Shown: positions 1 to 8,544 of the stretch, piece after piece
How the letters are laid out: every line of letters begins with the position of its first letter
How positions within the stretch are numbered: position 1 is the stretch's first letter
Origin: Bradyrhizobium sp. 164
GTDB taxonomy: Bacteria > Pseudomonadota > Alphaproteobacteria > Rhizobiales > Xanthobacteraceae
Direction: 5' to 3'
Length of the DNA stretch: 64,000 bases
NCBI RefSeq assembly: GCF_023073715.1
Contig: NZ_JADPKA010000027.1
Location: 33,060 to 97,059 of the forward strand
The notes under the pieces: model-generated
Told to the model about the DNA's origin: nothing
The model's input: the letters and a program-made list of their open reading frames with translations, nothing else
Database searches by the model: none
Translations under genes and position numbers: made by a program

Positions 1-2
1 CC

Positions 3-416
3 GATCAATTCCTGCAATGGCAGCTGGTGTTCTTCCGCGCCGGCTCGCGCAAGAACGATCAGATGCAGCCGATCGTCGAAGAGATCACCAACGAAGACAT
101 TCGCAATTTCGGCGCCTATTTTTCGCAGCTGGCGCCGCCGAAGGCACCGGAAGACGAGGACCCGGACTTGTCGAAGAAAGGCGCCCAGGTCGCAGCCGGC
201 CGCCGCTGCGCCTCATGCCATACGGACACCTATGCCGGCACCAAGGCCGTGGCGCGGCTCGCGGGCCAACGCGAGGAATATCTCGTGAAGGCGCTGCACG
301 ACTACAAGTCCGGGCAGCGCGTCGGCGGCGGCGTCGCCGCGATGGCCGATGTCGCCTATCACATGAGCGAGGAAGAGATTACAGCAGTCGCGCACTACCT
401 GGCGCATTTGCAGTAG
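3..416 (+). CDS. Class I cytochrome c, C-terminal part (5' end outside window)
   Basis: The reading frame is open from the left edge of the window, so the gene is truncated; 137 residues are visible. A single CxxCH haem-attachment motif (CASCH) lies near visible residue 71, and the protein ends in a typical cytochrome c helix (EEITAVAHYLAHL). The stretch before it resembles the end of another cytochrome c domain (EEITNEDIRNFGAYFSQL), so the whole protein may be a dihaem cytochrome of the c4/c553 type. Such proteins are periplasmic electron carriers; the partner oxidase or dehydrogenase cannot be told from this fragment. An in-frame GTG at 27 exists, but the coding frame continues upstream of it. 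Confidence 0.85.
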   Translation, partial: DQFLQWQLVFFRAGSRKNDQMQPIVEEITNEDIRNFGAYFSQLAPPKAPEDEDPDLSKKGAQVAAGRRCASCHTDTYAGTKAVARLAGQREEYLVKALHDYKSGQRVGGGVAAMADVAYHMSEEEITAVAHYLAHLQ

Positions 417-442
417 CGCAAGGCTGTTGCCCCAAACTCCAC

Positions 443-582
443 CGTCGTCCCGACGACGGGACCGATAACCACAGGATGTGGTTTGGCGAAGACAGGTCGT
501 TTTTCGAGCATCGCGCGGTACTGATAGCGTCGCTTCCGATAGGTCACGCAGTATGGGTCTCGGCCTTCGCCGGGGCGGCCGC
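443..582. repeat. Degenerate intergenic palindromic repeat
   Basis: The left arm begins with CGTCGTCCCGACGACGGGAC and the right arm ends in GGTCTCGGCCTTCGCCGGGG, giving imperfect inverted ends around a core with an ACCACAGGATGTGG-like segment. From memory this resembles a mobile palindrome common between genes in Bradyrhizobium-type genomes. It sits between the cytochrome c stop and the 3' end of the reductase gene, where it could act as a bidirectional terminator. Confidence 0.5.
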
Positions 583-1505
583 TACCTCGCCCTCTGCTTC
601 TCATACGCCTTCAGATGCGTATATGCGATGCGCAGCTTCGGCACGGGAACCTTCGCCGCATCTCCGCGTGCGATGAGATCGCCGATAACGTGATCGGCTT
701 CGACCGGCAGGCCGGCCTTGATGTCGCGGAACATGGATGCCGTCATCGGCGAGTCCTCGGTGGTCAGATTGCCCTTCACGCGCTCGAAGAACGGTCCGGC
801 CGGCGGATAGCCCGACGCAGCGGCAATCGCGCTGGTCTCGTCCAGCATGCCAAGCAGAAAATCCCTGCCGCCGGGGGCAGCGAGAATATTGCCGACGGAG
901 CTGCGCATCAGGCTGGTGGACGCTGCGAGCGTGGAGAGGAACACCCACTTCTCCCACATGTCCTGCAGGATGTTCTGGCTGGCGGTGGCGCCATTGATAC
1001 CGCTCCTGAAGGCCTCGTCGATCGCCTTGACGCGGTCCGACAGCTTGCCGTCGCGCTCGCCGTAATTGATCGATTGCATCGGCTGGAGCTGCACCACCTC
1101 CCGCTGCTCGTTGAGGGTCGCGGCGATGGCGCAGAGGCCGCCGAGCACGCGCTCCTTACCGAACTTGTCGTCGAGGACGTCGAGATGCTTCATGCCGTTG
1201 AGCATGGGGATGATCGCGGTGTTCGACCCGACGGCGGCCGCGAACGACTTGATGGCGTCGTCGAGGTCGAACGCCTTGCAGCTCAGCAGCACGACGTCGA
1301 ATTTTTCCGCGAGCTTGTCCGCTTGCACTGTCGGCGGGGCCTTCAGCGTCACATCGCCATTCGGACTCTTGATGACGAGGCCGGCGCTCGCGAGCTCGCC
1401 GGCGCGGCGCGGCCGCACCAGGAAGGTGACGTCGCGGCCGGCCTGCAACAGCCTGCCACCAAAATAGCCGCCGATGGCGCCGGCGCCGACCACGAGGATA
1501 CGCAT
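582..1505 (-). CDS. 2-dehydropantoate 2-reductase family protein (PanE/ApbA)
   Basis: This 307-residue protein begins with a Rossmann dinucleotide-binding motif (VVGAGAIGGYFGGRL) and keeps the two-domain ketopantoate reductase layout: N-terminal NADP fold, then an all-helical C-terminal domain from about residue 170. The family reduces 2-dehydropantoate to pantoate with NADPH in pantothenate synthesis. Genomes often carry several paralogues, so I do not assign panE. The start at 1505 is preferred because a GGAG lies 5 bases upstream; an in-frame ATG at 1517 overlaps that ribosome site. No pantothenate genes are adjacent. Confidence 0.85.
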   Translation of the reverse strand: MRILVVGAGAIGGYFGGRLLQAGRDVTFLVRPRRAGELASAGLVIKSPNGDVTLKAPPTVQADKLAEKFDVVLLSCKAFDLDDAIKSFAAAVGSNTAIIPMLNGMKHLDVLDDKFGKERVLGGLCAIAATLNEQREVVQLQPMQSINYGERDGKLSDRVKAIDEAFRSGINGATASQNILQDMWEKWVFLSTLAASTSLMRSSVGNILAAPGGRDFLLGMLDETSAIAAASGYPPAGPFFERVKGNLTTEDSPMTASMFRDIKAGLPVEADHVIGDLIARGDAAKVPVPKLRIAYTHLKAYEKQRAR

Positions 1506-1543
1506 GGGATACTCCATTGTTGCTCTTGGTGGCTACTTATAAT

Positions 1544-1586
1544 CGTCATTGCGAGCGAAGCGAAGCAATCCAGAATGTTGCCGCGA
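1544..1586. repeat. Half copy of the CATTGCGAG...GCAATCCAGA palindromic repeat
   Basis: The stretch CGTCATTGCGAGCGAAGCGA followed by AGCAATCCAGA matches the left arm of the longer palindromes at 8443, 45026, 59910 and 63076. Here the right arm is missing or decayed. It lies between two minus-strand genes. Confidence 0.65.
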
Positions 1587-1615
1587 TCACATTCTGTCGC
1601 TGGAGAATGAAGGTA

Positions 1616-2251
1616 CTACGTCCCCAGCACCATCTCCTCGACCTCACGCAGCTGCTCCTTACCGAAGAACATCTCATTGCCGACGAAGAAGGTCGGCGAG
1701 CCGAACGCGCCGCGCGCCACCGCTTCCTCGGTATTCTTGATCAGTCTGCCTTTCACCTCGGGTTCCTGCGCGCGGGCGAATAACTTTTGCGCATCGAGGC
1801 CGGATGACGCCAGCGCCTTCGTCGCGACCTCAGGGTCGTCCATCTTCTTCGGCTCGCGCCACATGTGGTGGAAGGCGGCTTCGACATAGGTCTCGAACAC
1901 GCCCTCGAGCTGCGCTGCGATCGCCGCGCGCATCAAATTCAACGTGTTGACGGGGAAGAACGGATTCATGATGTAGGGCTGGACTTTGAAGCGCTTGATG
2001 AAGCGCTCGGTCTCGACCGCCTGAAACTCGCGCTTGTTCTTGATGCCGGCGAGCGTCTCGGCCGGCGACTTGTTGTTGGTCGCCTTGAAGATGCCGCCGA
2101 GCAGGATCGGCACATATTCGAACTTGACGCCGATGCGTTGCTCGATTGCCGGGATCGCCAGATGGCTGAGATAGGCGTTCGGGCTGCCGAAATCGAACAG
2201 GAATTGCGGGGCTGTGCGGGTCAATTCGATCTCCCTGGCGGCGCTTTTCAT
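1616..2251 (-). CDS. 2-hydroxychromene-2-carboxylate isomerase/DsbA-like thioredoxin-fold protein
   Basis: The 211-residue protein has the thioredoxin-fold start of the HCCA isomerase/GST-kappa family (FLFDFGSPNAYLSHL, with the family's serine in place of a CxxC) and the C-terminal cis-proline region (GAFGSPTFFVGNEMFFGKEQL). The family includes glutathione-dependent isomerases of aromatic degradation, but most members have no proven substrate. There are no naphthalene or aromatic-degradation genes nearby, so the isomerase function is only a family-level call. The lack of a CxxC argues against a disulfide oxidoreductase. Confidence 0.8.
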   Translation of the reverse strand: MKSAAREIELTRTAPQFLFDFGSPNAYLSHLAIPAIEQRIGVKFEYVPILLGGIFKATNNKSPAETLAGIKNKREFQAVETERFIKRFKVQPYIMNPFFPVNTLNLMRAAIAAQLEGVFETYVEAAFHHMWREPKKMDDPEVATKALASSGLDAQKLFARAQEPEVKGRLIKNTEEAVARGAFGSPTFFVGNEMFFGKEQLREVEEMVLGT

Positions 2252-2317
2252 CCATTGTGGCGCAGGCCGCGCGACAGGTCCATCGTTTAATGACGGTCAT
2301 AATGCCTTGATGTCCCG

Positions 2318-3667
2318 TCAGAGCAGACGCCGGATCGTCTGCTTGCGCCACACCAGGAGGTAACAGCCCATCTGCAAAACGAACATGGCGCAGAACACGA
2401 TCGGATAGGCGGCCCATACGCCCTCGAGGCCGATCGTGCGGCTTAGGATCATTGCAGCCGGCAGCTCGATCGCGACGATCGCGAAGATCGAGAGCAGCAT
2501 CGGCGTCAAGGCGATGCCGGCGGCGCGCAGGGCGCCCGAAAACACCGTGGCGAGGCCAAACGGAACCGAGCTCCACAGGGCGATGTAGAGGAGAGTCTTC
2601 GCCAGATCGAGCACGGCGCCGTCGGTGATGAAGATGCCGAGCACGGCGCGCGGTACCAGATAGATCAGCGCCACCAGCCCGCCGGTCAGAACGACATTGA
2701 ACGCGAGGCCGGTGCGCACGATGCCCTCGAGCCGCACCCTGTCGCCGCCGCCGATCGCTTGCGCACCGAGGATCGAGACCGCGATCGAAATCGACATTGC
2801 CGTGAACTGCGTGTAACCCATCACCTGATTGACGGCGCCGTACGCGGCCGTGGCGTTTGAGCCGAAGCCGTTGACGAGCCCAAGCAGCACCAGCTCGGCA
2901 ATCGCCATCACCACCATGCCAATTGCGCTCGGCAGTCCGATGCCGAGGATTTTTCCGAGCACGGCGCCGTTGAGCCGCAGATGACGCAGCAGTGCAGCGT
3001 CCGGTGCCAATGCATGCTTTCTCCGGAGCAGATGGACGGCGAGCACGATCAGCGTCAGCGCGTTGGCAATTGCGGCTGCCCATGCCGGACTGGTGATGCC
3101 CGCTGCCGGCAAGCCGAACGCGCCGCGGATCAGCAGCGGCGTCAGGGCGAGGCCGATCGCGGTCGATAGCGCCAGCGCGAGGAGCGGCGTCAACGTATCA
3201 CCGACGCCGCGGATCATCGCTGTCATCAGTAGGAAGATGAAGCCGAGCGGCATCGTCAGCAGCATGATGCGGGCATAGGCGCTGGCCTGGTCGAGGATGT
3301 CAGCGGGCGTTGCGAGCATGACCATCAGTGGCCGGCTGAAGATCCCGCCAGCGAGTGCAACCGTTGCCGAGAGCGAGAGGCCGATCGCGAGCGTCGTGCC
3401 GACGACGAGCTTGATCCTGCCGTGCTCCCCCGCGCCAAAGGCTTGGCCGATCAAGACGGTGGCGCCGGTGCTCAGGCCGATGACGAAGGCGAACAGGAAG
3501 AACATCACCGGGAAGAATGCCGAGACTGCGGCGAGCGCGTCGATGCCGATCATCTGGCCGAGATAGACGTTGCTGACGGTGCCAAACAGCGATTGCAGCG
3601 CGTTGCTTGCCATCAGAGGTGCGAGGAAGCGAAGAAACGTCGTCCAGAGAGGCGCGGATGCGGACAT
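2318..3667 (-). CDS. MATE family multidrug efflux transporter
   Basis: A 449-residue integral membrane protein with about 12 predicted helices in two halves, matching the MatE pair of repeats; the N-terminal half contains APLMASNALQSLFGTVSNVY and an IGQAFGAGE-type loop. MATE proteins export cationic drugs or metabolites using H+ or Na+ gradients. Start 3667 is chosen because AAAGG lies 8 bases upstream; an in-frame ATG at 3682 would place that site inside the gene. The substrate is unknown. It stands alone between an HCCA isomerase-like gene and a DUF2239 gene, all on the minus strand. Confidence 0.9.
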   Translation of the reverse strand: MSASAPLWTTFLRFLAPLMASNALQSLFGTVSNVYLGQMIGIDALAAVSAFFPVMFFLFAFVIGLSTGATVLIGQAFGAGEHGRIKLVVGTTLAIGLSLSATVALAGGIFSRPLMVMLATPADILDQASAYARIMLLTMPLGFIFLLMTAMIRGVGDTLTPLLALALSTAIGLALTPLLIRGAFGLPAAGITSPAWAAAIANALTLIVLAVHLLRRKHALAPDAALLRHLRLNGAVLGKILGIGLPSAIGMVVMAIAELVLLGLVNGFGSNATAAYGAVNQVMGYTQFTAMSISIAVSILGAQAIGGGDRVRLEGIVRTGLAFNVVLTGGLVALIYLVPRAVLGIFITDGAVLDLAKTLLYIALWSSVPFGLATVFSGALRAAGIALTPMLLSIFAIVAIELPAAMILSRTIGLEGVWAAYPIVFCAMFVLQMGCYLLVWRKQTIRRLL

Positions 3668-3749
3668 GAATTTGCCTTTCATCGAGGCGTGCGAAGCCGT
3701 TGCCGCGCGATGCGCGGCTCGGCCGTTGATAGGGTGAATGCTGCGCGGT

Positions 3750-4340
3750 TTAAGCCCGGTCGCTGTAGGCGAGCTTGACGATGTGGTCGCGGATGTCAGT
3801 CGGCCAGTCGGCGATCAGCCCGGTGAAGCGCCGTCGTTCATCCGCGAACAGCGCGCGCGAGGCTTCCTCGAACTGCGGCAGATTGCCCGCCATGGTCGAC
3901 ATGAAGTGATAGGCCGCATCGCGCGCCTGCCGCTCGCGGTCCTTGTCGCCGCTGGCGCGTCTGGCCTCGTCGACGAGCTTGCGCAGCGCGACCGAGGCGC
4001 CGCCGGGTTGCGCGTTGAGCCACTCCCAGTGGCGCGGCAGTAACGTCACCTCGCGCGCGACCACACCAAGCTTCGGCCGGCCGCGGCCGCGCGGCTCGCT
4101 CAGTGGTTCGGTGATTTCGGTCGGCGGCGGCATGATCTCGGCCAGCCGCGCCAGCACCTCGTGATCCTCGCCGCGCAGGTCGAAATCGATCGACCGGCCA
4201 GTCCCATCGTCGAAAATGATGATCGGCTGGTCCGGATTCGATCCGGCCCGCTTGACTGCGAGGGCGACATCGCCGGCCGCTCCCGAGGCCAGCCGGCGCT
4301 GGCCCATGAAGGCTGTGAAGGTGGCTTGCATTGGAATCAT
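3750..4340 (-). CDS. DUF2239 family protein
   Basis: This 196-residue soluble protein matches the DUF2239 family: a beta-rich start (TFTAFMGQRRLASG), a FDDGTGRSIDFDLRG segment, the basic PRGRGRPKLGV motif near residue 105, and a helical REVTLLPRHWEWL region. The RGRPKLG stretch resembles an AT-hook and the following helices a small DNA-contacting domain, so a regulatory role is possible but unproven. It is divergent from a glutathione S-transferase gene, and the shared promoter holds two copies of an ACCCGGGT palindrome. Confidence 0.8.
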   Translation of the reverse strand: MIPMQATFTAFMGQRRLASGAAGDVALAVKRAGSNPDQPIIIFDDGTGRSIDFDLRGEDHEVLARLAEIMPPPTEITEPLSEPRGRGRPKLGVVAREVTLLPRHWEWLNAQPGGASVALRKLVDEARRASGDKDRERQARDAAYHFMSTMAGNLPQFEEASRALFADERRRFTGLIADWPTDIRDHIVKLAYSDRA

Positions 4341-4368
4341 TGCCAGATTGACTGTGTTGGCGATTTAA

Positions 4369-4405
4369 TACCCGGGTAAATTTAAGGCGTCAATATACCC
4401 GGGTG
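4369..4405. promoter_or_regulatory. Twin ACCCGGGT palindromes in a divergent promoter
   Basis: A perfect 10-base palindrome TACCCGGGTA spans 4369-4378, and a second copy, TACCCGGGTG, spans 4396-4405. Their centres are 27 bases apart, in an AT-rich stretch between the starts of the DUF2239 gene (4340) and the GST gene (4490). Two identically oriented dyads in a divergent promoter are typical of a dimeric repressor's operators. The protein that binds them is unknown. Confidence 0.55.
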
Positions 4406-4489
4406 AAAATAGGCGCACCGATGGCTCGACATTGTGTTCCCGGGCTGGCACCAACGGCGCGACGACCAAGCCAAGCTGGGGACCACGCG

Positions 4490-5155
4490 ATGCTGACCGT
4501 TCACCACCTCAACAATTCCCGCTCGCAGCGCGTGCTGTGGCTGCTCGAGGAATTGGGCGTGCCCTACGAGATCGTGCGCTATCAGCGCCAGCCGGACATG
4601 CGCGCGCCGAAGGAGCTGCGCGCCATCCATCCGCTTGGCAAATCGCCGGTCATTACAGACAACGGCAACACCATCGCCGAGTCGGGCGCGATCATCGAGT
4701 ATCTCATCGCTACCTATGGCAACGGCCAACTGATCCCGCCGCCGAACACGCCGGAACGGCTGCGCTTCACCTATTGGCTGCATTATGCGGAAGGGTCGGC
4801 GATGCAGCCGCTGCTGCTCAAGCTGCTGTTCACGCTGATGCCGAAGCGCGCGCCGGCGTTGCTGCGCCCCTTGGTGCGCAAGGTTTCGAATCAGGCGCTC
4901 ACCGCGCTGGTCAATCCGCAGCTCAAGCAGCACATGGACTTTTGGGAAAGCGAGCTCGGCAAGAGCGAGTGGTTCGCCGGCAACGAGTTCACCGCAGCCG
5001 ACATCCAGATGAGCTTTCCGCTGGAAGCAGCGCAAGCGCGCGGCGGGCTGGAGCAGGGCCATCCCAAGGCGATGGCGTTCCTGGAGCGCATCCACGCGCG
5101 GCCGGCGTATAACCGCGCGCTCGAAAAGGGCGGGCCTTATCAGGTCGGGCGCTAA
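4490..5155 (+). CDS. Glutathione S-transferase family protein
   Basis: The 221-residue protein has the N-terminal thioredoxin-like GST domain (HHLNNSRSQRVLWLLEELGVPYE, then KSPVITDNG and ESGAIIEYL for glutathione binding) and a helical C-terminal domain containing the conserved NEFTAADIQMSFPL N-capping box. It presumably conjugates glutathione to electrophiles or reduces peroxides. The start at 4490 has a GGGGA site 8 bases upstream; a longer frame from GTG 4403 would begin inside the second palindrome and is unlikely. Divergence from DUF2239 suggests shared control. Confidence 0.9.
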   Translation: MLTVHHLNNSRSQRVLWLLEELGVPYEIVRYQRQPDMRAPKELRAIHPLGKSPVITDNGNTIAESGAIIEYLIATYGNGQLIPPPNTPERLRFTYWLHYAEGSAMQPLLLKLLFTLMPKRAPALLRPLVRKVSNQALTALVNPQLKQHMDFWESELGKSEWFAGNEFTAADIQMSFPLEAAQARGGLEQGHPKAMAFLERIHARPAYNRALEKGGPYQVGR

Positions 5156-5178
5156 ATCATCTCGGCGCAGTGACAGGG

Positions 5179-6930
5179 TTACTGTCCCGCAGCTTCCGCC
5201 CCACGCGTGCGCGGATCGGGCGCGCCGAGCGGCCCATTCGGCGTCACCAGAATCGAATTGGCCGATGTCTGTCCCATCGGCTCCACGACGAAGTGGCCTA
5301 TCGCCTTCAGCTCCAGCAGAACATCGGCAGGAAAGCCGCTCTCGACGCGCACCTCGTCCGGCAGCCATTGGTGATGCAGCCGCGGTACGGAGACGGCGGC
5401 AGCCACATCCATCTTGTAGTCGAGGACGTTCACGATCACCTGGAGCACGGTCGAGATGATGCGGCTGCCACCAGGCGAGCCCGTCACCAGCACCGGCTTG
5501 CCGTCTTTGAGCACGATGGTCGGTGACATCGACGACAGCGGGCGTTTTCCAGGCCCTGGCAGATTGGCCTCGAAGCCGACGAGGCCGTAGGCATTCGAGG
5601 CGCCGACCGCCGCGGTGAAGTCGTCGAGCTCGTTATTGAGCAGCACGCCGCTGCCGTCGGCAACGAGGCCGACGCCATAGCTGAAGTTCAATGTGTAGGT
5701 GTTGCTGACGGCATTGCCGCGGCCGTCGACGACGGAGAAATGCGTGGTGTTGCTGCCCTCGCGCGGCGAGATAGCAGCAGAAACGAGCTCTTTCGAAGGC
5801 GTGGCGCGCTCGGCGGAGATGCCCGCGCGCAGCTTGGCAGCGTAGTCCTTCGCGGTCAGCGTCTCGATCGGTGCGTTGACGAAGGCGGGATCGCCGAGAT
5901 AGCGCGCGCGGTCCGCATAGGCGCGCTTCATAGCTTCGATCAGGAGATGCAGCGATGCCGGCGATCCCTGCTTCAGATCGGCGAGCTGGAAGCCTTCGAG
6001 AATGTTGAGCGTTTCCACCAGCACCACGCCGCCGGACGAGGGCAGCGGCATCGATACGATGTCGTAGCCGCGATAGGTGCCGCGCACCGGCGCGCGGATC
6101 ACCGCCTGATAGGACTTCAGATCGGCAGGCGTCATGATGCCGCCGGCGTCAGCCACGGCCTTGGCGAGTTTCTCGGCAACTGGCCCCTCATAGAAGCCGC
6201 GTGGCCCCTGTGCGGCCACGGCCGATAGCGTTTCGGCGAGATCGCCCTGCGCCAGCCTGTCGCCTTCGCCAAGTGGCGTGCCGTCGGGGCGCGAGAAGAT
6301 CTTGGCCGAGGAAGGCCAGCGCGCCAGCCGCCGGTGCCAGGCCGGCAGCGTATCGGCCATGTCGTCGCTGACGGCAAAGCCATCGCGAGCGAGCGCGATC
6401 GCCGGCTCGAGCAATTGCGCCAGCGTGAACTGACCGGAGCCATATTTCTCCAATGCGAGCGCGAGACCTGCAACGGTGCCGGGCACGCCGACGCCAAGCG
6501 CGGAATCCCGTGACCTCGTCGGGTCAGGCTTGCCATCGGGCCCCAGGAAAACTTGCGGCGTGGTCGCAGCTGGCGCGGTCTCGCGATAGTCGATAGTGAT
6601 GTCTTCGTTGCGATCGGCGGAATGGATCACCATGAAGCCGCCGCCGCCGATATTTCCTGCGCGCGGATAGGTCACGGCCATCGCAAAGCCGGTGGCGACC
6701 GCGGCATCGACGGCATTGCCGCCACGGCGCAGGATGTCGGCGCCGACCTGCGCAGATATCTTCTCCTGCGCCACCACCATGCCGTGTTCGGCAGCAACGG
6801 CGCGCACCATATCGCGCGCGGGCGGGACATAGCCCCGCCGCGCGTCCTGGGCCGTCACAGCGACAAGACCGAACGCCAGCGTGGCTATGACGGCGAAAAA
6901 TGTCCGCCGTGTCGAATATGACAACATCAT
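5179..6930 (-). CDS. ggt: Gamma-glutamyltransferase (periplasmic glutathione hydrolase)
   Basis: A 583-residue Ntn-hydrolase precursor with an N-terminal signal peptide (TRRTFFAVIATLAFGLVAVTAQ). The autocleavage/catalytic threonine is the first T of the SNTTHFSVVD motif, about residue 395, giving large and small subunits of the usual size. The glycine-rich oxyanion segment PLSSMSPTIVL and the VTGSPGGSRI motif are present. It cleaves the gamma-glutamyl bond of glutathione in the periplasm. The start at 6930 (ATGATG) is supported by GGGA about 8 bases upstream; the longer frame to 7038 overlaps the divergent MFS gene. Confidence 0.95.
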   Translation of the reverse strand: MMLSYSTRRTFFAVIATLAFGLVAVTAQDARRGYVPPARDMVRAVAAEHGMVVAQEKISAQVGADILRRGGNAVDAAVATGFAMAVTYPRAGNIGGGGFMVIHSADRNEDITIDYRETAPAATTPQVFLGPDGKPDPTRSRDSALGVGVPGTVAGLALALEKYGSGQFTLAQLLEPAIALARDGFAVSDDMADTLPAWHRRLARWPSSAKIFSRPDGTPLGEGDRLAQGDLAETLSAVAAQGPRGFYEGPVAEKLAKAVADAGGIMTPADLKSYQAVIRAPVRGTYRGYDIVSMPLPSSGGVVLVETLNILEGFQLADLKQGSPASLHLLIEAMKRAYADRARYLGDPAFVNAPIETLTAKDYAAKLRAGISAERATPSKELVSAAISPREGSNTTHFSVVDGRGNAVSNTYTLNFSYGVGLVADGSGVLLNNELDDFTAAVGASNAYGLVGFEANLPGPGKRPLSSMSPTIVLKDGKPVLVTGSPGGSRIISTVLQVIVNVLDYKMDVAAAVSVPRLHHQWLPDEVRVESGFPADVLLELKAIGHFVVEPMGQTSANSILVTPNGPLGAPDPRTRGAEAAGQ

Positions 6931-7031
6931 CAAAATTCCCGTCGCGCCTTCCGGCCAGTTCACACGCGTCACGGCAATGCTATACGGTTTGCCCCGAGAC
7001 AGGCAAAACTGTTCGTGATGGGGACTGCGTG

Positions 7032-8417
7032 ATGACAACGATCGCCCAGGATGTGCGCATGGCCGGCGTGCCGCGGACCTATCCGCGGCGCGCCGCCGTC
7101 GTCAGCTGGATCTTCTTCGATTGGGCCGCGCAGCCTTATTTCACACTGATTACGACCTTCGTGTTCGCGCCCTATTTCGCGACCGGCATCGCGCCAAATC
7201 CCGCCATCGGTCAATCGCTGTGGGGCTTTGCGATGGCGGCCGCGGGCCTTGCGATCGCATTGCTGTCGCCGGTGCTCGGAGCCATCGCGGATGCTTCGGG
7301 CCGCAGGAAACCATGGATCGCAGGTTTCGGCGCGGTGCTGGTGTTGGCGTCCTGCACGCTGTGGATCGGCAAGCCCGGCGATGACGCCATCATTCCGCCG
7401 CTGCTCACCGCCGTCGCGCTCGCCAGCGTCGGCGCGGAATTCGCTACCCTCTTCAACAACGCGATGATGCCGACTCTGGTGCCGCCGGAGCGGATCGGGC
7501 GGCTGTCCGGCACCGGCTGGGCGACAGGATACATTGGCGGCATTGTCAGCCTGATCATCGTGCTCGGCCTGCTCGCCGCCAATCCCGAGACCGGCCGCAC
7601 GCTGCTCGGCTTGATGCCGCTATTCGGGCTCGACCCCATCACGCATCAGGGCGACCGTGCTGCCGGGCCGTTGACCGGGCTGTGGTTCATCATCTTCGTG
7701 ATGCCGATGTTCCTGTTCACGCCGGATTATCCGGCAAAGCGCCCGGTGCGCGAGGCACTGCGCGAAGGACTGTCTGAGCTGAAGCAATCGATCAAAGGTC
7801 TGCCGAAGCAGAAGTCGCTCGCGGCGTTCCTGCTCGCCAACATGATCTACACCGACGGTCTGGTGTCGCTGTTCGCCTTCGGCGGCATTTATGCCGCCGG
7901 CACCTTCGGCTGGCACACGATCCAGATCGGCACGTTCGGCATCATGCTCGCGATCGCGGGTGCCCTCGGTGCGTGGCTTGGCGGCAAGCTCGACGATCGT
8001 CTCGGGCCGAAGCGCGTGATCGCCGGCAGCCTGCTGATTCTCCTGCTGTCGGTGGCGGCGATCCTGCTGGTCGACAAGGACAGTGTGTTGTTCGTCAAGG
8101 TCGCGCCGCCGCAGCCGGGTGCGGCCCTGTTCTCGAGCGCGGCGGAGCGTGCCTATCTGGTGCTGGGGTGCCTGATCGGCGCCGCCGGCGGCCCGTTGCA
8201 AGCCGCTTCGCGCACGCTGCTGATCCGTCTGGCGCCGAAGGACCGCATCGCACAGTATTTCGGCCTGTTCGCATTGACCGGGAAGGTGACGTCTTTCATC
8301 GGTCCGCTGTTGATCGGCATGATCACCGCTGCGACGGCGAGCCAGAAAGCCGGCATGGCCGTGCTGGTGGTGTTCTTCGTCGCGGGATTGGGGCTGTTGA
8401 TGCGGGTGCGGGATTAG
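7032..8417 (+). CDS. UMF1 family MFS transporter
   Basis: The 461-residue protein has about 12 membrane helices and the family signature near the start ([27 protein letters not shown]), typical of the UMF1/Atg22-like branch of the major facilitator superfamily. The DASGRRKPW loop after helix 3 matches the MFS loop motif. Relatives include vacuolar amino-acid effluxers in fungi; bacterial substrates are mostly unknown. The start at 7032 is chosen over 6900, because the upstream extension is not hydrophobic and overlaps the ggt start. It ends near a large palindromic repeat before purH. Confidence 0.9.
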   Translation: MTTIAQDVRMAGVPRTYPRRAAVVSWIFFDWAAQPYFTLITTFVFAPYFATGIAPNPAIGQSLWGFAMAAAGLAIALLSPVLGAIADASGRRKPWIAGFGAVLVLASCTLWIGKPGDDAIIPPLLTAVALASVGAEFATLFNNAMMPTLVPPERIGRLSGTGWATGYIGGIVSLIIVLGLLAANPETGRTLLGLMPLFGLDPITHQGDRAAGPLTGLWFIIFVMPMFLFTPDYPAKRPVREALREGLSELKQSIKGLPKQKSLAAFLLANMIYTDGLVSLFAFGGIYAAGTFGWHTIQIGTFGIMLAIAGALGAWLGGKLDDRLGPKRVIAGSLLILLLSVAAILLVDKDSVLFVKVAPPQPGAALFSSAAERAYLVLGCLIGAAGGPLQAASRTLLIRLAPKDRIAQYFGLFALTGKVTSFIGPLLIGMITAATASQKAGMAVLVVFFVAGLGLLMRVRD

Positions 8418-8442
8418 CCGCACCACGCAATTCCATCTCCGC

Positions 8443-8524
8443 CGTCATTGCGAGGAGCGAAGCGACGAAGCAACCCAGACTCTCTCCGCGCAGACTGGAT
8501 TGCTTCGCTTCGCTCGCAATGACG
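8443..8524. repeat. Full palindromic repeat (CGTCATTGCGAG ... CTCGCAATGACG)
   Basis: The outer arms CGTCATTGCGAG and CTCGCAATGACG are perfect inverted copies, with an inner GAAGCAACCCAGA / CTGGATTGCTTC pairing. The same element recurs at 45026, 59910 and 63076, with a half copy at 1544. It fills the gap between the convergent MFS and purH genes and could end transcription from both sides. Confidence 0.75.
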
Positions 8525-8544
8525 ACGTGGTTACCGCCAATCAA

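Noticed and set aside
4403..4489. Upstream GTG start for the GST gene
   Set aside because: The extension begins inside a palindromic operator-like site and does not match the GST fold, while 4490 has a good ribosome site.
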